DNA of 64,000 nucleotides, from the NCBI GenBank assembly GCA_017960475.1, contig JAGCZH010000038.1, forward strand, positions 21,600 to 85,599, given 5' to 3'. Position 1 is the stretch's first letter. Each line of letters starts with the position of its first letter. The notes under the pieces were generated by a model. That model worked only from the letters and a program-made list of their open reading frames with translations, did no database searches and was not told the origin of the DNA. Source of the DNA: Bacteroidales bacterium. GTDB lineage: Bacteria > Bacteroidota > Bacteroidia > Bacteroidales > P3. Position numbers and translations under genes: made by a program. Shown piece after piece: positions 50,110 to 58,198 of the stretch.

Positions 50110-50949
50110 ATGGAAGAGAACGAGATTGAAATAGATTCTGTTGAACTTTCCGACAAAGAGGCCGAGGTCCGTAAACGACCATGGTGGAGAACGTTGTGGC
50201 GTATAACATGGATAGTGGCTTTATCGCTGTTGGGAATAGCCTTGCTTATGCCCGTGGTTTACAAGTGGGTCAATCCACCTCTCACACCTTTGATGGTGCA
50301 GCGTTTCTTCCAGCAGCTCACCGAAAAAGGTCGAGATGTCAATTTTGAGCGTGACTATGTGAGTATTGAAGACATTTCGCCCAATTTGGTCTCTGCTGTG
50401 ATTTCCTCGGAAGATGGCCGTTTCATGCGTCACAAAGGCTTCGATGTAGGCCAACTCAAGCAGACCTATCGTGAAAACCAGCGAGGGCGACGCATACGAG
50501 GCGGCAGCACAATATCCATGCAGACAGCCAAGAACGCTTTCTTGCCACATCGTCGCAGCTATCTGCGCAAAGCCTTGGAGGCAGGATACACGATGGCGAT
50601 AGAGAAACTATGGGGCAAGGAGCGTATTATGGAGGTTTATCTTAATATAATTGAATTTGGCGATGGTATTTATGGTTGTGAGGCTGCGGCGCAACATTAT
50701 TTCGGTCATTCCGCCAAGACATTGAGTCGACGTGAGGCGGCGCAGCTGGCTGTGACGTTGCCGTCGCCGCTAAAGCGAAACCCTGCCAAGGCGACGCCCT
50801 ATTTCAAACGCCAAACATCGGTGGTGGAGGGACGTATGGCCAAATACGGACATATAAACCTCAAGGCGAAGCCCAAGAAAAAGAGCAAAGAGGATGAGGA
50901 GACACTGTGGGATTTCCTGCGCTGGGTCCGTGAGCAGAAAAACAAATAA
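50110..50949 (+). CDS. mtgA: Monofunctional peptidoglycan transglycosylase
   Basis: 279 residues: an acidic cytoplasmic start, a membrane helix (~32-52), and a GT51 domain (~60-245). The catalytic glutamate is E101 in 'VISSEDGRFMRHKGFD'; 'RIRGGSTISMQTAKNAFL' and 'KERIMEVYLNIIEFGDGIYG' are the other family motifs. There is no transpeptidase domain, hence MtgA. It joins lipid II into glycan strands. It is the third gene of an apparent envelope operon with the acyltransferase and GT2. Confidence 0.93.
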   Translation: MEENEIEIDSVELSDKEAEVRKRPWWRTLWRITWIVALSLLGIALLMPVVYKWVNPPLTPLMVQRFFQQLTEKGRDVNFERDYVSIEDISPNLVSAVISSEDGRFMRHKGFDVGQLKQTYRENQRGRRIRGGSTISMQTAKNAFLPHRRSYLRKALEAGYTMAIEKLWGKERIMEVYLNIIEFGDGIYGCEAAAQHYFGHSAKTLSRREAAQLAVTLPSPLKRNPAKATPYFKRQTSVVEGRMAKYGHINLKAKPKKKSKEDEETLWDFLRWVREQKNK

Positions 50950-51020
50950 AGCCAGTACCTACAATAAAAGGTTGTGCAAAACGTTATACTTATCAAAATG
51001 AATGCTAAATCCTTTATCTA

Positions 51021-51120
51021 ATAGTCCCCAAGGGACTTTATCTCAATAACCCCACACTAAACGAGGTGCAGTGTGGGGGTTGATAATCATCCAATAATGC
51101 GTCTCGAAGAGACGCTACAA
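51021..51120 (-). repeat. Two-hairpin intergenic palindrome element, copy 2
   Basis: In reverse, TTGTA and hairpin GCGTCTC-TTC-GAGACGC (51099-51115), then CAT and ~18 bp, then the arms ACCCCCACACT/AGTGTGGGGT (51049-51080) with an 11-nt loop. A third hairpin AGTCCC/GGGACT lies at 51023-51037. It shares layout and arm sequence with 42817-42885. It fills the gap between mtgA and gltX. Confidence 0.8.
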
Positions 51121-51192
51121 CAATTTTAAGTATAATTGAGTAGTCATAATATTAGTTTCCTGAAATCATCGAAAAAAAAGCAATAACAAATA

Positions 51193-52731
51193 ATGTCACA
51201 AGAAGTTAGAGTAAGATTCGCTCCGAGTCCCACAGGACCGTTACACATTGGCGGTGTACGTACCGCTCTTTACAATTATCTTTTTGCAAAACAAAACGGC
51301 GGCAAAATGATTCTTCGTATCGAAGACACCGACCAGACACGTTTTGTTCCTGGCGCCGAAGACTATATCATTGAGGCTTTGACATGGCTCGGAATCAAGT
51401 TTGACGAGGGTGTCCACATAGGAGGTCCCTATGGTCCCTATCGCCAGAGCGACCGCAAACCCATGTACAAGCAGTATGCTGACCAGCTGATTAGAGACGG
51501 ATGGGCATACTATGCCTTCGACAAACCCGAGGAACTTGAAGCAAAGCGTAAAGAGTACGAGGCGCAGAAAAAGACCTTCCAGTATGACTGCAACACACGA
51601 GGAGAGATGCAGAACAGTCTTAGTCTTCCCTCCGACGAAGTCCAACGTCGTTTGGAGAGTGGTGAGCATTATGTTGTGCGTTTCAAATTCCCCGCCGATA
51701 CCGAGATAACCGTCCACGATCTTATACGTGGCGACGTGACTATGAACAGCAACTTGTTGGACGACAAGGTGCTGTTTAAGAGCGATGGTATGCCGACATA
51801 TCATCTTGCCAATATCGTTGACGACCACACTATGGCGGTAAGCCATGTGATTCGTGGCGAGGAATGGCTCCCGTCAGCGCCTTTGCATGTCATGCTCTAT
51901 AAGGCTTTTGGCTGGGAGGACACCATGCCGCAGTTCGCACATCTGCCTTTGTTGCTTAAACCTGAGGGCAACGGCAAACTTAGCAAGCGTGACGGCGACC
52001 GACTGGGTTTCCCTGTATTCCCGCTTGACTGGCATGACCCGAAGACCGGAGAGCTGAGCAGCGGATACCGTGAGCGTGGCTATTTCCCAGAGGCCGTGGT
52101 CAATATTCTTGCTCTTCTTGGATGGAATCCGGGAACCGAGCAGGAAATCCTATCCATGGACGAACTCATCAAGATGTTCAACATCGCCCATATCAGCAAG
52201 AGCGGTGCCAAGTTCAACGTTGAGAAAGCCAAATGGTTCAACCACGAATACATGCAGATGCGCAGCGACGAGGAGGTTGCAGACATGTTCCTGCCCATCC
52301 TCAAAGAGCACGGCATCAACGCAGACCACGACTACGTAGTACGCGTATGCGGCATGATGAAAGAGCGTATAAACTTTATCAGCGAGATGTGGGACACAAC
52401 ATGTTATTTCTTTGAGGCTCCCACGGAATACGACCCCGCTGCCATCAAGAAGCGCTGGAAACCAGGCATGACGACACACATGAGGAAGGTGATAGAGATA
52501 CTCAACACGGTGCCTTTCGAGTATGACGCCATACACAAGGCACTCCTCGACGACTACATCGTCGGCAACCAGCTCAACATGGGTCAGGTGATGAACTCGC
52601 TGCGTCTGGCTGTTGTGGGTAAGACCGTAGGTCCCGACATGATCACCCTCGTAATGATGCTCGGAAAGGATGAAACCATATGTCGTGTGCAGCGCGCCAT
52701 CGACACCATAGGCGAAATCCCAGAAAACTAA
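51193..52731 (+). CDS. gltX: Glutamyl-tRNA synthetase
   Basis: 512 residues, a class I synthetase. The HIGH-type motif is '[20 protein letters not shown]' (HIGG at ~18-21), and the KMSKS-type motif is 'KLSKRDG' (~262). 'RIEDTDQTR' and 'GWAYYAF' are typical of bacterial GluRS. It charges tRNA-Glu with glutamate. I see no GlnRS features; the length is near the usual Bacteroidetes enzyme (~505). The next gene begins 35 bp later after a spacer with repeated GATTCAC. Confidence 0.96.
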   Translation: MSQEVRVRFAPSPTGPLHIGGVRTALYNYLFAKQNGGKMILRIEDTDQTRFVPGAEDYIIEALTWLGIKFDEGVHIGGPYGPYRQSDRKPMYKQYADQLIRDGWAYYAFDKPEELEAKRKEYEAQKKTFQYDCNTRGEMQNSLSLPSDEVQRRLESGEHYVVRFKFPADTEITVHDLIRGDVTMNSNLLDDKVLFKSDGMPTYHLANIVDDHTMAVSHVIRGEEWLPSAPLHVMLYKAFGWEDTMPQFAHLPLLLKPEGNGKLSKRDGDRLGFPVFPLDWHDPKTGELSSGYRERGYFPEAVVNILALLGWNPGTEQEILSMDELIKMFNIAHISKSGAKFNVEKAKWFNHEYMQMRSDEEVADMFLPILKEHGINADHDYVVRVCGMMKERINFISEMWDTTCYFFEAPTEYDPAAIKKRWKPGMTTHMRKVIEILNTVPFEYDAIHKALLDDYIVGNQLNMGQVMNSLRLAVVGKTVGPDMITLVMMLGKDETICRVQRAIDTIGEIPEN

Positions 52732-52766
52732 ATCACCATTCACGATTCACGATTCACCAACAAACA

Positions 52767-53549
52767 ATGGAAATAATAAAGAAAATGGAAGAGAACAAAT
52801 TAGATGAAAGCTCTGTCACCTTTGAGGCCACAGAGATGGCAAACGCCACAGCAGAGTCAAGGCCGACACCCGAAAGCCCTGCACCTGTATGCGATTGCAA
52901 TGAAGAAAAGAAATGCAAGTGCAAATGTCTGCCCATAGTTAATTGTATACTATTGGTGGGCCTTATACTGCTTTACATTTTCCACTTTACCGGTATTGGT
53001 GCCAAGAGCGGCAAGGGTCAGTCTAATGCCAACGCCAATGCCAATGTCGCTGTCAGCGAGGGAGGCCTAAGAATAGCCTACGTCAACACCGACACTTTGA
53101 TGGCCAAGTACCAGTATGCCATTGAGCTTAAGCAGAAGCTGGAGCAAGCTGCCGAGAAGCAGGCATCTTTCGCTAAACAGGAGGAACAGTTGCAGGCTGA
53201 ATTGCAGAACTATCAGAAAAACGCCGACAATCTCACTCTTGCCCAGCAGCAGGAGAAGGAACGTGATCTTAAAGCTCGCTACGAGAAACTTGCGCGTCTG
53301 GAGCAGCAGTATGCCAGCACACTGCCTCAAGAACAGAAAAAACTGCAGGAAGAGAGCGACAAGATGACCAATGCTGTGTACAATTTTATACGTGAATACA
53401 ACGAAGCCAACCAACAGTTTGACTACATTTTGTCCAAGTCGTTCACAAGTAGTCCTATATTGTATGGTAAAGAGGTGTTGGACATCACTGACGAGATTGT
53501 AAAGGGTCTCAACGATGAATATGAAAAGGTAAAGGCTGGCAAGAAATAA
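52767..53549 (+). CDS. OmpH/Skp-like periplasmic protein with membrane anchor
   Basis: 260 residues from ATG 52767 (ATG 52785 is an alternative). A cytoplasmic start with Cys/Lys-rich 'CDCNEEKKCKCKC' (~42-54) leads to one membrane helix (~56-74). The periplasmic part begins 'LRIAYVNTDTLMAKYQYAIELK', which is the OmpH/Skp opening, and has a long coiled coil (~115-210, many Gln/Glu/Lys). It ends with 'SPILYGKEVLDITDEIVKGLN', also typical. Skp proteins chaperone outer-membrane proteins; here the anchor and the cysteine-rich tail are unusual compared with free Skp. A terminator follows. Confidence 0.85.
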   Translation: MEIIKKMEENKLDESSVTFEATEMANATAESRPTPESPAPVCDCNEEKKCKCKCLPIVNCILLVGLILLYIFHFTGIGAKSGKGQSNANANANVAVSEGGLRIAYVNTDTLMAKYQYAIELKQKLEQAAEKQASFAKQEEQLQAELQNYQKNADNLTLAQQQEKERDLKARYEKLARLEQQYASTLPQEQKKLQEESDKMTNAVYNFIREYNEANQQFDYILSKSFTSSPILYGKEVLDITDEIVKGLNDEYEKVKAGKK

Positions 53550-53564
53550 GCCTTGCGTTCACTC

Positions 53565-53606
53565 ATAAACAAAAAAGTTCCGCATTCTTGCGGAACTTTT
53601 TTTGTT
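53565..53606. terminator. Bidirectional terminator between converging genes
   Basis: AAAAAAGTTCCGCA (53571-53584), loop TTCT, TGCGGAACTTTTTT (53589-53602), flanked by further A/T. It serves both the OmpH-like gene and the minus-strand barrel gene that ends at 53634. Confidence 0.9.
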
Positions 53607-53633
53607 TTATTTGTGGATTGCGTCTCTTCGTGA

Positions 53634-54413
53634 TTATCTGTTGATTGGGAGTTGATATCCAATACTGAGCATGAAAGCCTGATTGGTGCCAGTGTAGGCG
53701 TTGCGGTCGGCAGGCTTGGTGTTTTGTGTTGTAGTCCCGTCAGTGGTCGACTGGGGTTGGTCGAATGGGGCAAGCACATCGTCAACTTTCATGATGGCAA
53801 TGAAGCCGTGGTCCATATAGAGGTCGAAAGTGAAATTGCGCCATTGGTAGCCGACTCCGAGTATGACGCCCACGTCGATACGGCGCATGTGCTTGAATGA
53901 GTTGCGGTCGTCCTTGGTACCGGTGATATAGGTGTCGTAGTTGTTTGACATCTGAGGCATGGAGGGGGTTACCTGACGGTCCCACAGACGTCCAAAGAAG
54001 CCGAAATTGAAGTTGGGACCCAGGAAGAAATTGATATAGTTGCCTGCCGGCAGCTGAGGCAGCTCGTATTTAAAACCTGCGATGACAGGAATTTGAACAT
54101 ACCAGTTGTGGTAGAAACCTTGGCGTATAGAACGTGGTTCGCTTGTCCACACACGTTGGAAGTTAGTACCACGGCGGTTGATGTTGAGTCCGAACTGGAG
54201 GTAGATGTTTTCCGACCACGGGTTTTTCCACTCGGTGAACATATAGTCGACATAGCCGCCGATACCGAAGCCCATGATAGGGGTACGGGTGAGAAGGTCG
54301 TCGGAGATATAAGCCACGCCGTTGCTGAGGCGAGCGCCATAGTGTACGAACTGAGCTTTGGCGGAAATATTAAGTGCCAAAACAAAAGCGATGATTGTAA
54401 AAATCTTCTTCAT
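53634..54413 (-). CDS. Outer-membrane beta-barrel protein
   Basis: 259 residues from ATG 54413 (the frame extends to 54461, but the ATG at 54413 opens the signal peptide 'KKIFTIIAFVLALNISAKAQ'). The body is made of alternating strands with aromatic girdles ('FVHYGARLSNGVAYISDD', 'GFGIGGYVDYMF', 'VQIPVIAGFKYELP', 'FFLGPNFNFGFFGRLWD', 'VGVILGVGYQWRNFTFDLY') and ends 'AFMLSIGYQLPI'. It fits the porin-like OMP_b-brl family; a PorT-type role cannot be excluded but nothing proves it. Confidence 0.78.
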   Translation of the reverse strand: MKKIFTIIAFVLALNISAKAQFVHYGARLSNGVAYISDDLLTRTPIMGFGIGGYVDYMFTEWKNPWSENIYLQFGLNINRRGTNFQRVWTSEPRSIRQGFYHNWYVQIPVIAGFKYELPQLPAGNYINFFLGPNFNFGFFGRLWDRQVTPSMPQMSNNYDTYITGTKDDRNSFKHMRRIDVGVILGVGYQWRNFTFDLYMDHGFIAIMKVDDVLAPFDQPQSTTDGTTTQNTKPADRNAYTGTNQAFMLSIGYQLPINR

Positions 54414-54473
54414 TGCGTCAATGATATTGTATACCAATACTTTGGACACTTTTGTGCCCAATATAACATGCTA

Positions 54474-54481
54474 CAAAGATA
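54474..54481 (-). promoter_or_regulatory. -7 box upstream of the barrel gene
   Basis: TATCTTTG on the minus strand, 60 bp before the start codon; the -33 region falls in the terminator hairpin of the upstream gene and lacks TTTG. Confidence 0.5.
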
Positions 54482-54482
54482 C

Positions 54483-54514
54483 AAAAAATCCCGTACTTGA
54501 CGGGATTTTTTTTA
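54483..54514. terminator. Terminator of the BspA-like gene
   Basis: AAAAAATCCCGT (54483-54494), loop ACTTG, then ACGGGATTTTTT (54500-54511). It stands 22 bp after the stop of the minus-strand BspA-like gene. Confidence 0.85.
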
Positions 54515-54535
54515 AAAATTGTATTATCTCAATCG

Positions 54536-57500
54536 CTATTTTTTTACCAAACGACGATTTATACTACCATTACCAGTAACGATACGTACGATGTACGAGC
54601 CTTGAGGCATGTTGGAGAGGTCTACAGTTATGGTTCTCTCTTGCTGAGAGAAGTTCCGCTTCATCGTCACTCGACCTGTCATATCCATCACTTCGACTCT
54701 GACTATCCCTTCGCCCTCAATTGTGAGCAGACCGGCTGTTGGGTTAGGATACAGGCTTATTTCATCCACAATCTCAGCTTCGACGACACCTGTCTGATTG
54801 ACATAGACGTGCAAGTGCATCGTGCTGTCGCACCCTTCAACTGTTGTGCTGGAGAAAGTGTAATCACCTTCGCCTTCAATGTTGTTGCCGTGGTAATTGT
54901 AGGGTAGTTCGTTATCGAGGAGCGACAATGTATCAAATAGCGTCACACTGTAGTTGATGGTCAAATGCAGAGTCTCAGTGGTGTCGCACCCTCCTGGGAG
55001 TGCGGAAGTCCCCGTCCGCACATAATCGCCAGTAGCGGTATATGTAGTTCCGAACCAAGTATAATTATCACAAGCAGTGTCGTAAACATCTGTTACTATT
55101 GGTGTGTTAATAGTCAGATGCAGCGTGTCGACCTGCGTACATCCGTTGGCATCAGCGTGGCTGTAGGTGTAATTTCCACTGGCAGTATAATTGGTGTTAT
55201 TCCACGAATAGGACTCGCAAGCCGTCTCAGTTGTAGCGGTATGAACGGGGTTGTTGATGGTCAGATGCAGAGTCTCGGTGGTGTCGCACCCTCCTGGGAG
55301 CGCGGAAGTCCCCGTCCGCACATAATCGCCAGTAGCGGAATAGGTGGTTCCGAACCAAGTATAATTATCACAAGCAGTGTCGTAAACATCTGTTATTATT
55401 GGTGTGTTGATAGTCAGATGCAGAGTGTCGACCTGAGTGCAGCCGTTGGCATCAGCGTGACTGTAGGTGTAGTTTCCACTGGCAGTGTAATTGGTGTTAT
55501 TCCACGAATAGGACTCGCAAGCCGTCTCAGTTGTAGCGGTATGAACAGGGTTGTTGATGGTCAGATGCAGAGTCTCGGTGGTGTCGCACCCTCCTGGGAA
55601 CGCGGACGTCCCCGTCCGCACATAATCGCCAGTAGCGGTATAGGTAGTTCCGAACCAAGTATAATTATCACAAGCAGTGTCGTAAACATCTGTTACTATA
55701 GGTGTGTTAATAGTCAAATGAAGTGTGTCCACCTGCGTACAGCCGTTGGCATCAAGATGGGAGTTGGTATAGTTGCCGCTAAATGTATAGGATGTTCCGT
55801 TCCATAAAAAATTGTCACATGCGACCTCTGTTGTTGCCATATGATTGACCGAAAGGTATATAGAATCTCTAATTAACATGGTATCACGAACATGTATTGT
55901 GTCTTCATGATTCTTATTTATAATAAGGCAGATAATCGTAGTGCTGTCACATCCTCCAGGTTGTAACGAATGCTGTACATGTTGATAGACACCTGTATTG
56001 GTATAAGTTCTATTATTCCATGTAAGACTGTCATCAACCACAACAGTATCTACAACCCTAATGGTTGGGGAAACAGAAATATGGTGTGTAACAATGCTGT
56101 CACAGCAGTTAGCTGTGTATAAGGTATCAACAAGAATAGTCGATGTTGTATAAACATTTCCATGCCATAAATATCTGTCACATGCGATTATAGTATCACT
56201 ACTTGCAATAGGAGAACAGGGTTCTGGCCACTGGTAGTTTGTGAAATCACTCCAGACCCTAGAGTTTTGATAGTAGGGTATTGTCCCACACGATACATAA
56301 ATCGGAACATCTAACGAAAGTTTATGAACAGTGTCGCCATCCCAAACATAGGTCCCCATCGAAGGTGGTATATCTGAAAGTATAGTGATAGATTCCAATC
56401 CGTCACAAGCAAAAAAGGCATAGTCATCAATTACTTTTACAGCACTTCCTATTGTCAAACTTGAAAAGCCATAACAATAAGCGAAAGTTTCATTATCAAT
56501 TAATTTTACAGAATTTGGGATGACCAAACTTCCCGTGAAACCACTACAAGAAGAAAAAGCGTTAGAACCAATTCGTGTCACGGTGTTAGGAATGACCAGA
56601 TTCCCTGAGAAACCCGTACAGCCATGGAAAGCGCTTTTCCCTATCTTTGTGACAGAATTTGGAATTGTCAATCCACCTGTAAAACCGCTGCAATAAAAAA
56701 ATGTTTCCGATTGTATTTCAGTTATAGAGTCCGGAATAATAAGATTCCCTGTAAAACCGCTACAATAGCGAAAAGCATTCGAGCCAATTCTTGTCACAGA
56801 ATTCGGAATGTTTAATGTGCCAATGAATCCGCCACAACCACTAAAAGCACCTCCTCCAATCTCTACTACAGTATTTGGAATTGTCAAGCCAGAGAAACCG
56901 CTACAACCTGCGAAAGAGCCACCTCTGATTTTTGTTATTGAACTAGGAATAATGAGATTGCCTGTAAAGCCGCTACAACCCTCAAAGGCATTTTCCCTAA
57001 TCTCAACAACGGAATTTGGGATATTTAAACCACCAGTGAAGCCAGTGCAATCACAAAAAGCCATTTCTCCAATCTCGGTCACAGAAGAAGGAATAACCAG
57101 ATCGCCGTTGAATCCACTGCAATACATGAAAACTCTAAACTTTATTTCCGAAATAGAGTTCGGTATTATTAAATCTCCAACAAAACCACTACAACGGAAA
57201 AAAGCACTTGGACCGATCTCCAAAACAGAGTCTCCAAGTATCAAATTACCCGTAAAACCATTGCAAGCAAAAAAAGCGAATGGCCCAATAGTGTCTACCG
57301 AGTTAGGAATAACCAGATTGCCTGTAAAGCCACTACAATCAGCAAAAGCACTTTCACGGATATTCTTCACCGAGTTTCCTAAAGTTAGACTACCCGAGAA
57401 TCCGCTGCAACCTTCAAAAGCGTACTCTTTTATCTCTATAACCGAGTTTCCGATGGTCAAGTTCCCTGTGAAACCGTCACAACTTCGAAATGCACTATGT

Positions 57501-58165
57501 CCAATGGTTGTCACGGAATTCCCAATAATCAAATCTCCCGAGAAGCCACTACAGCTGGAAAATGCGAAATCCCCCATATACGTCACGGAGTTTGGAATGA
57601 TTAGACTCCCAGTGAATCCCCAACATCCCGCAAAAGCATTACTTCCAATTGACGTCACCGAGTTTGGAATTATTAAGTTTCCTACAAATCCGTTGCAACC
57701 TATAAATGCACAGTCACCAATCATTGTTACCGAATCCCCCAATGTCAAATTGCCAGTAAAATTGCAGCCCCAAAATGCATTCGCCCCTATTGTAACTACT
57801 GAATTAGGGATTGTCAAAGAACCCGAAAGTTCACTACACTCGTAGAATGCCCAATTACCAATAGCAGACACTCTATAGTTAACACCGTTGAACTGAACAC
57901 TTTCTGGCAAAGAAATATTACCTGATGGTTTTGTAAAACCTGTCCAGCAATTCATGTTTTCAGAATTGGGACAAGTTATTTTAACAAGATGATTGGAATT
58001 GTCTGTAATTGTGTAATACAATGTTTGTCCTGTAGAACAGACTGCCGAAAAATCATATGCATATGCATTTGTCAGACCTACAAAACATAACATTATAAGA
58101 AATACAACCGTTTTTTCTTTTTTATATCCCAATTTCTGTATATTATTCATCGTACAAGCATTCAT
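54536..58165 (-). CDS. Large BspA-like LRR surface protein with T9SS sorting domain
   Basis: 1,209 residues. A signal region (~16-36, 'VVFLIMLCFVGLTNAYAY') is followed by about 24 leucine-rich repeats of the BspA/TpLRR type (~90-640), each like 'GFTGNLIIPNSVTKIGSNAF' with the C-G-F turn. Residues ~650-1110 hold a series of ~50-residue repeats ('ACDNYTWFGTTYTATGDY', 'GGCDTTETLHLTINNP', 'ACESYSWNNTNYTASGNY'), three pairs of which are almost identical at DNA level. The last ~80 residues are a type A sorting domain ('SLYPNPTAGLLTIEGEG', 'VEVMDMTGRV', 'MPQGSYIVRIV'). BspA proteins bind host matrix or other cells. It is a likely T9SS-exported adhesin. Long antisense frames here are shadows of the repeats. 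Confidence 0.93.
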   Translation of the reverse strand: MNACTMNNIQKLGYKKEKTVVFLIMLCFVGLTNAYAYDFSAVCSTGQTLYYTITDNSNHLVKITCPNSENMNCWTGFTKPSGNISLPESVQFNGVNYRVSAIGNWAFYECSELSGSLTIPNSVVTIGANAFWGCNFTGNLTLGDSVTMIGDCAFIGCNGFVGNLIIPNSVTSIGSNAFAGCWGFTGSLIIPNSVTYMGDFAFSSCSGFSGDLIIGNSVTTIGHSAFRSCDGFTGNLTIGNSVIEIKEYAFEGCSGFSGSLTLGNSVKNIRESAFADCSGFTGNLVIPNSVDTIGPFAFFACNGFTGNLILGDSVLEIGPSAFFRCSGFVGDLIIPNSISEIKFRVFMYCSGFNGDLVIPSSVTEIGEMAFCDCTGFTGGLNIPNSVVEIRENAFEGCSGFTGNLIIPSSITKIRGGSFAGCSGFSGLTIPNTVVEIGGGAFSGCGGFIGTLNIPNSVTRIGSNAFRYCSGFTGNLIIPDSITEIQSETFFYCSGFTGGLTIPNSVTKIGKSAFHGCTGFSGNLVIPNTVTRIGSNAFSSCSGFTGSLVIPNSVKLIDNETFAYCYGFSSLTIGSAVKVIDDYAFFACDGLESITILSDIPPSMGTYVWDGDTVHKLSLDVPIYVSCGTIPYYQNSRVWSDFTNYQWPEPCSPIASSDTIIACDRYLWHGNVYTTSTILVDTLYTANCCDSIVTHHISVSPTIRVVDTVVVDDSLTWNNRTYTNTGVYQHVQHSLQPGGCDSTTIICLIINKNHEDTIHVRDTMLIRDSIYLSVNHMATTEVACDNFLWNGTSYTFSGNYTNSHLDANGCTQVDTLHLTINTPIVTDVYDTACDNYTWFGTTYTATGDYVRTGTSAFPGGCDTTETLHLTINNPVHTATTETACESYSWNNTNYTASGNYTYSHADANGCTQVDTLHLTINTPIITDVYDTACDNYTWFGTTYSATGDYVRTGTSALPGGCDTTETLHLTINNPVHTATTETACESYSWNNTNYTASGNYTYSHADANGCTQVDTLHLTINTPIVTDVYDTACDNYTWFGTTYTATGDYVRTGTSALPGGCDTTETLHLTINYSVTLFDTLSLLDNELPYNYHGNNIEGEGDYTFSSTTVEGCDSTMHLHVYVNQTGVVEAEIVDEISLYPNPTAGLLTIEGEGIVRVEVMDMTGRVTMKRNFSQQERTITVDLSNMPQGSYIVRIVTGNGSINRRLVKK
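54955..55760 (-). repeat. 300-bp tandem DNA repeat, ~2.7 copies
   Basis: Copies start at 54961, 55261 and 55561 with an exact 300-bp period and only a few differences each (for example GGGAGTGCGGAAGTC, GGGAGCGCGGAAGTC and GGGAACGCGGACGTC at equal positions). Each codes two ~50-residue adhesin-like modules. Confidence 0.95.
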
Positions 58166-58198
58166 GATTAAACTATAGTCTAATTATTTACCATCTAA

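Noticed and set aside
55000..55760. CRISPR array suggested by regular repeats
   Set aside because: The 300-bp period and intact coding frame show protein repeats, with no short direct repeats separated by unique spacers and no cas genes.
54965..57845. Long plus-strand open frames (54965-55807 and 56808-57845) opposite the BspA-like gene
   Set aside because: They lie exactly antisense to the LRR and tandem-repeat codons; their repetitive composition mirrors the coding repeats, and no signal peptide or promoter is present.
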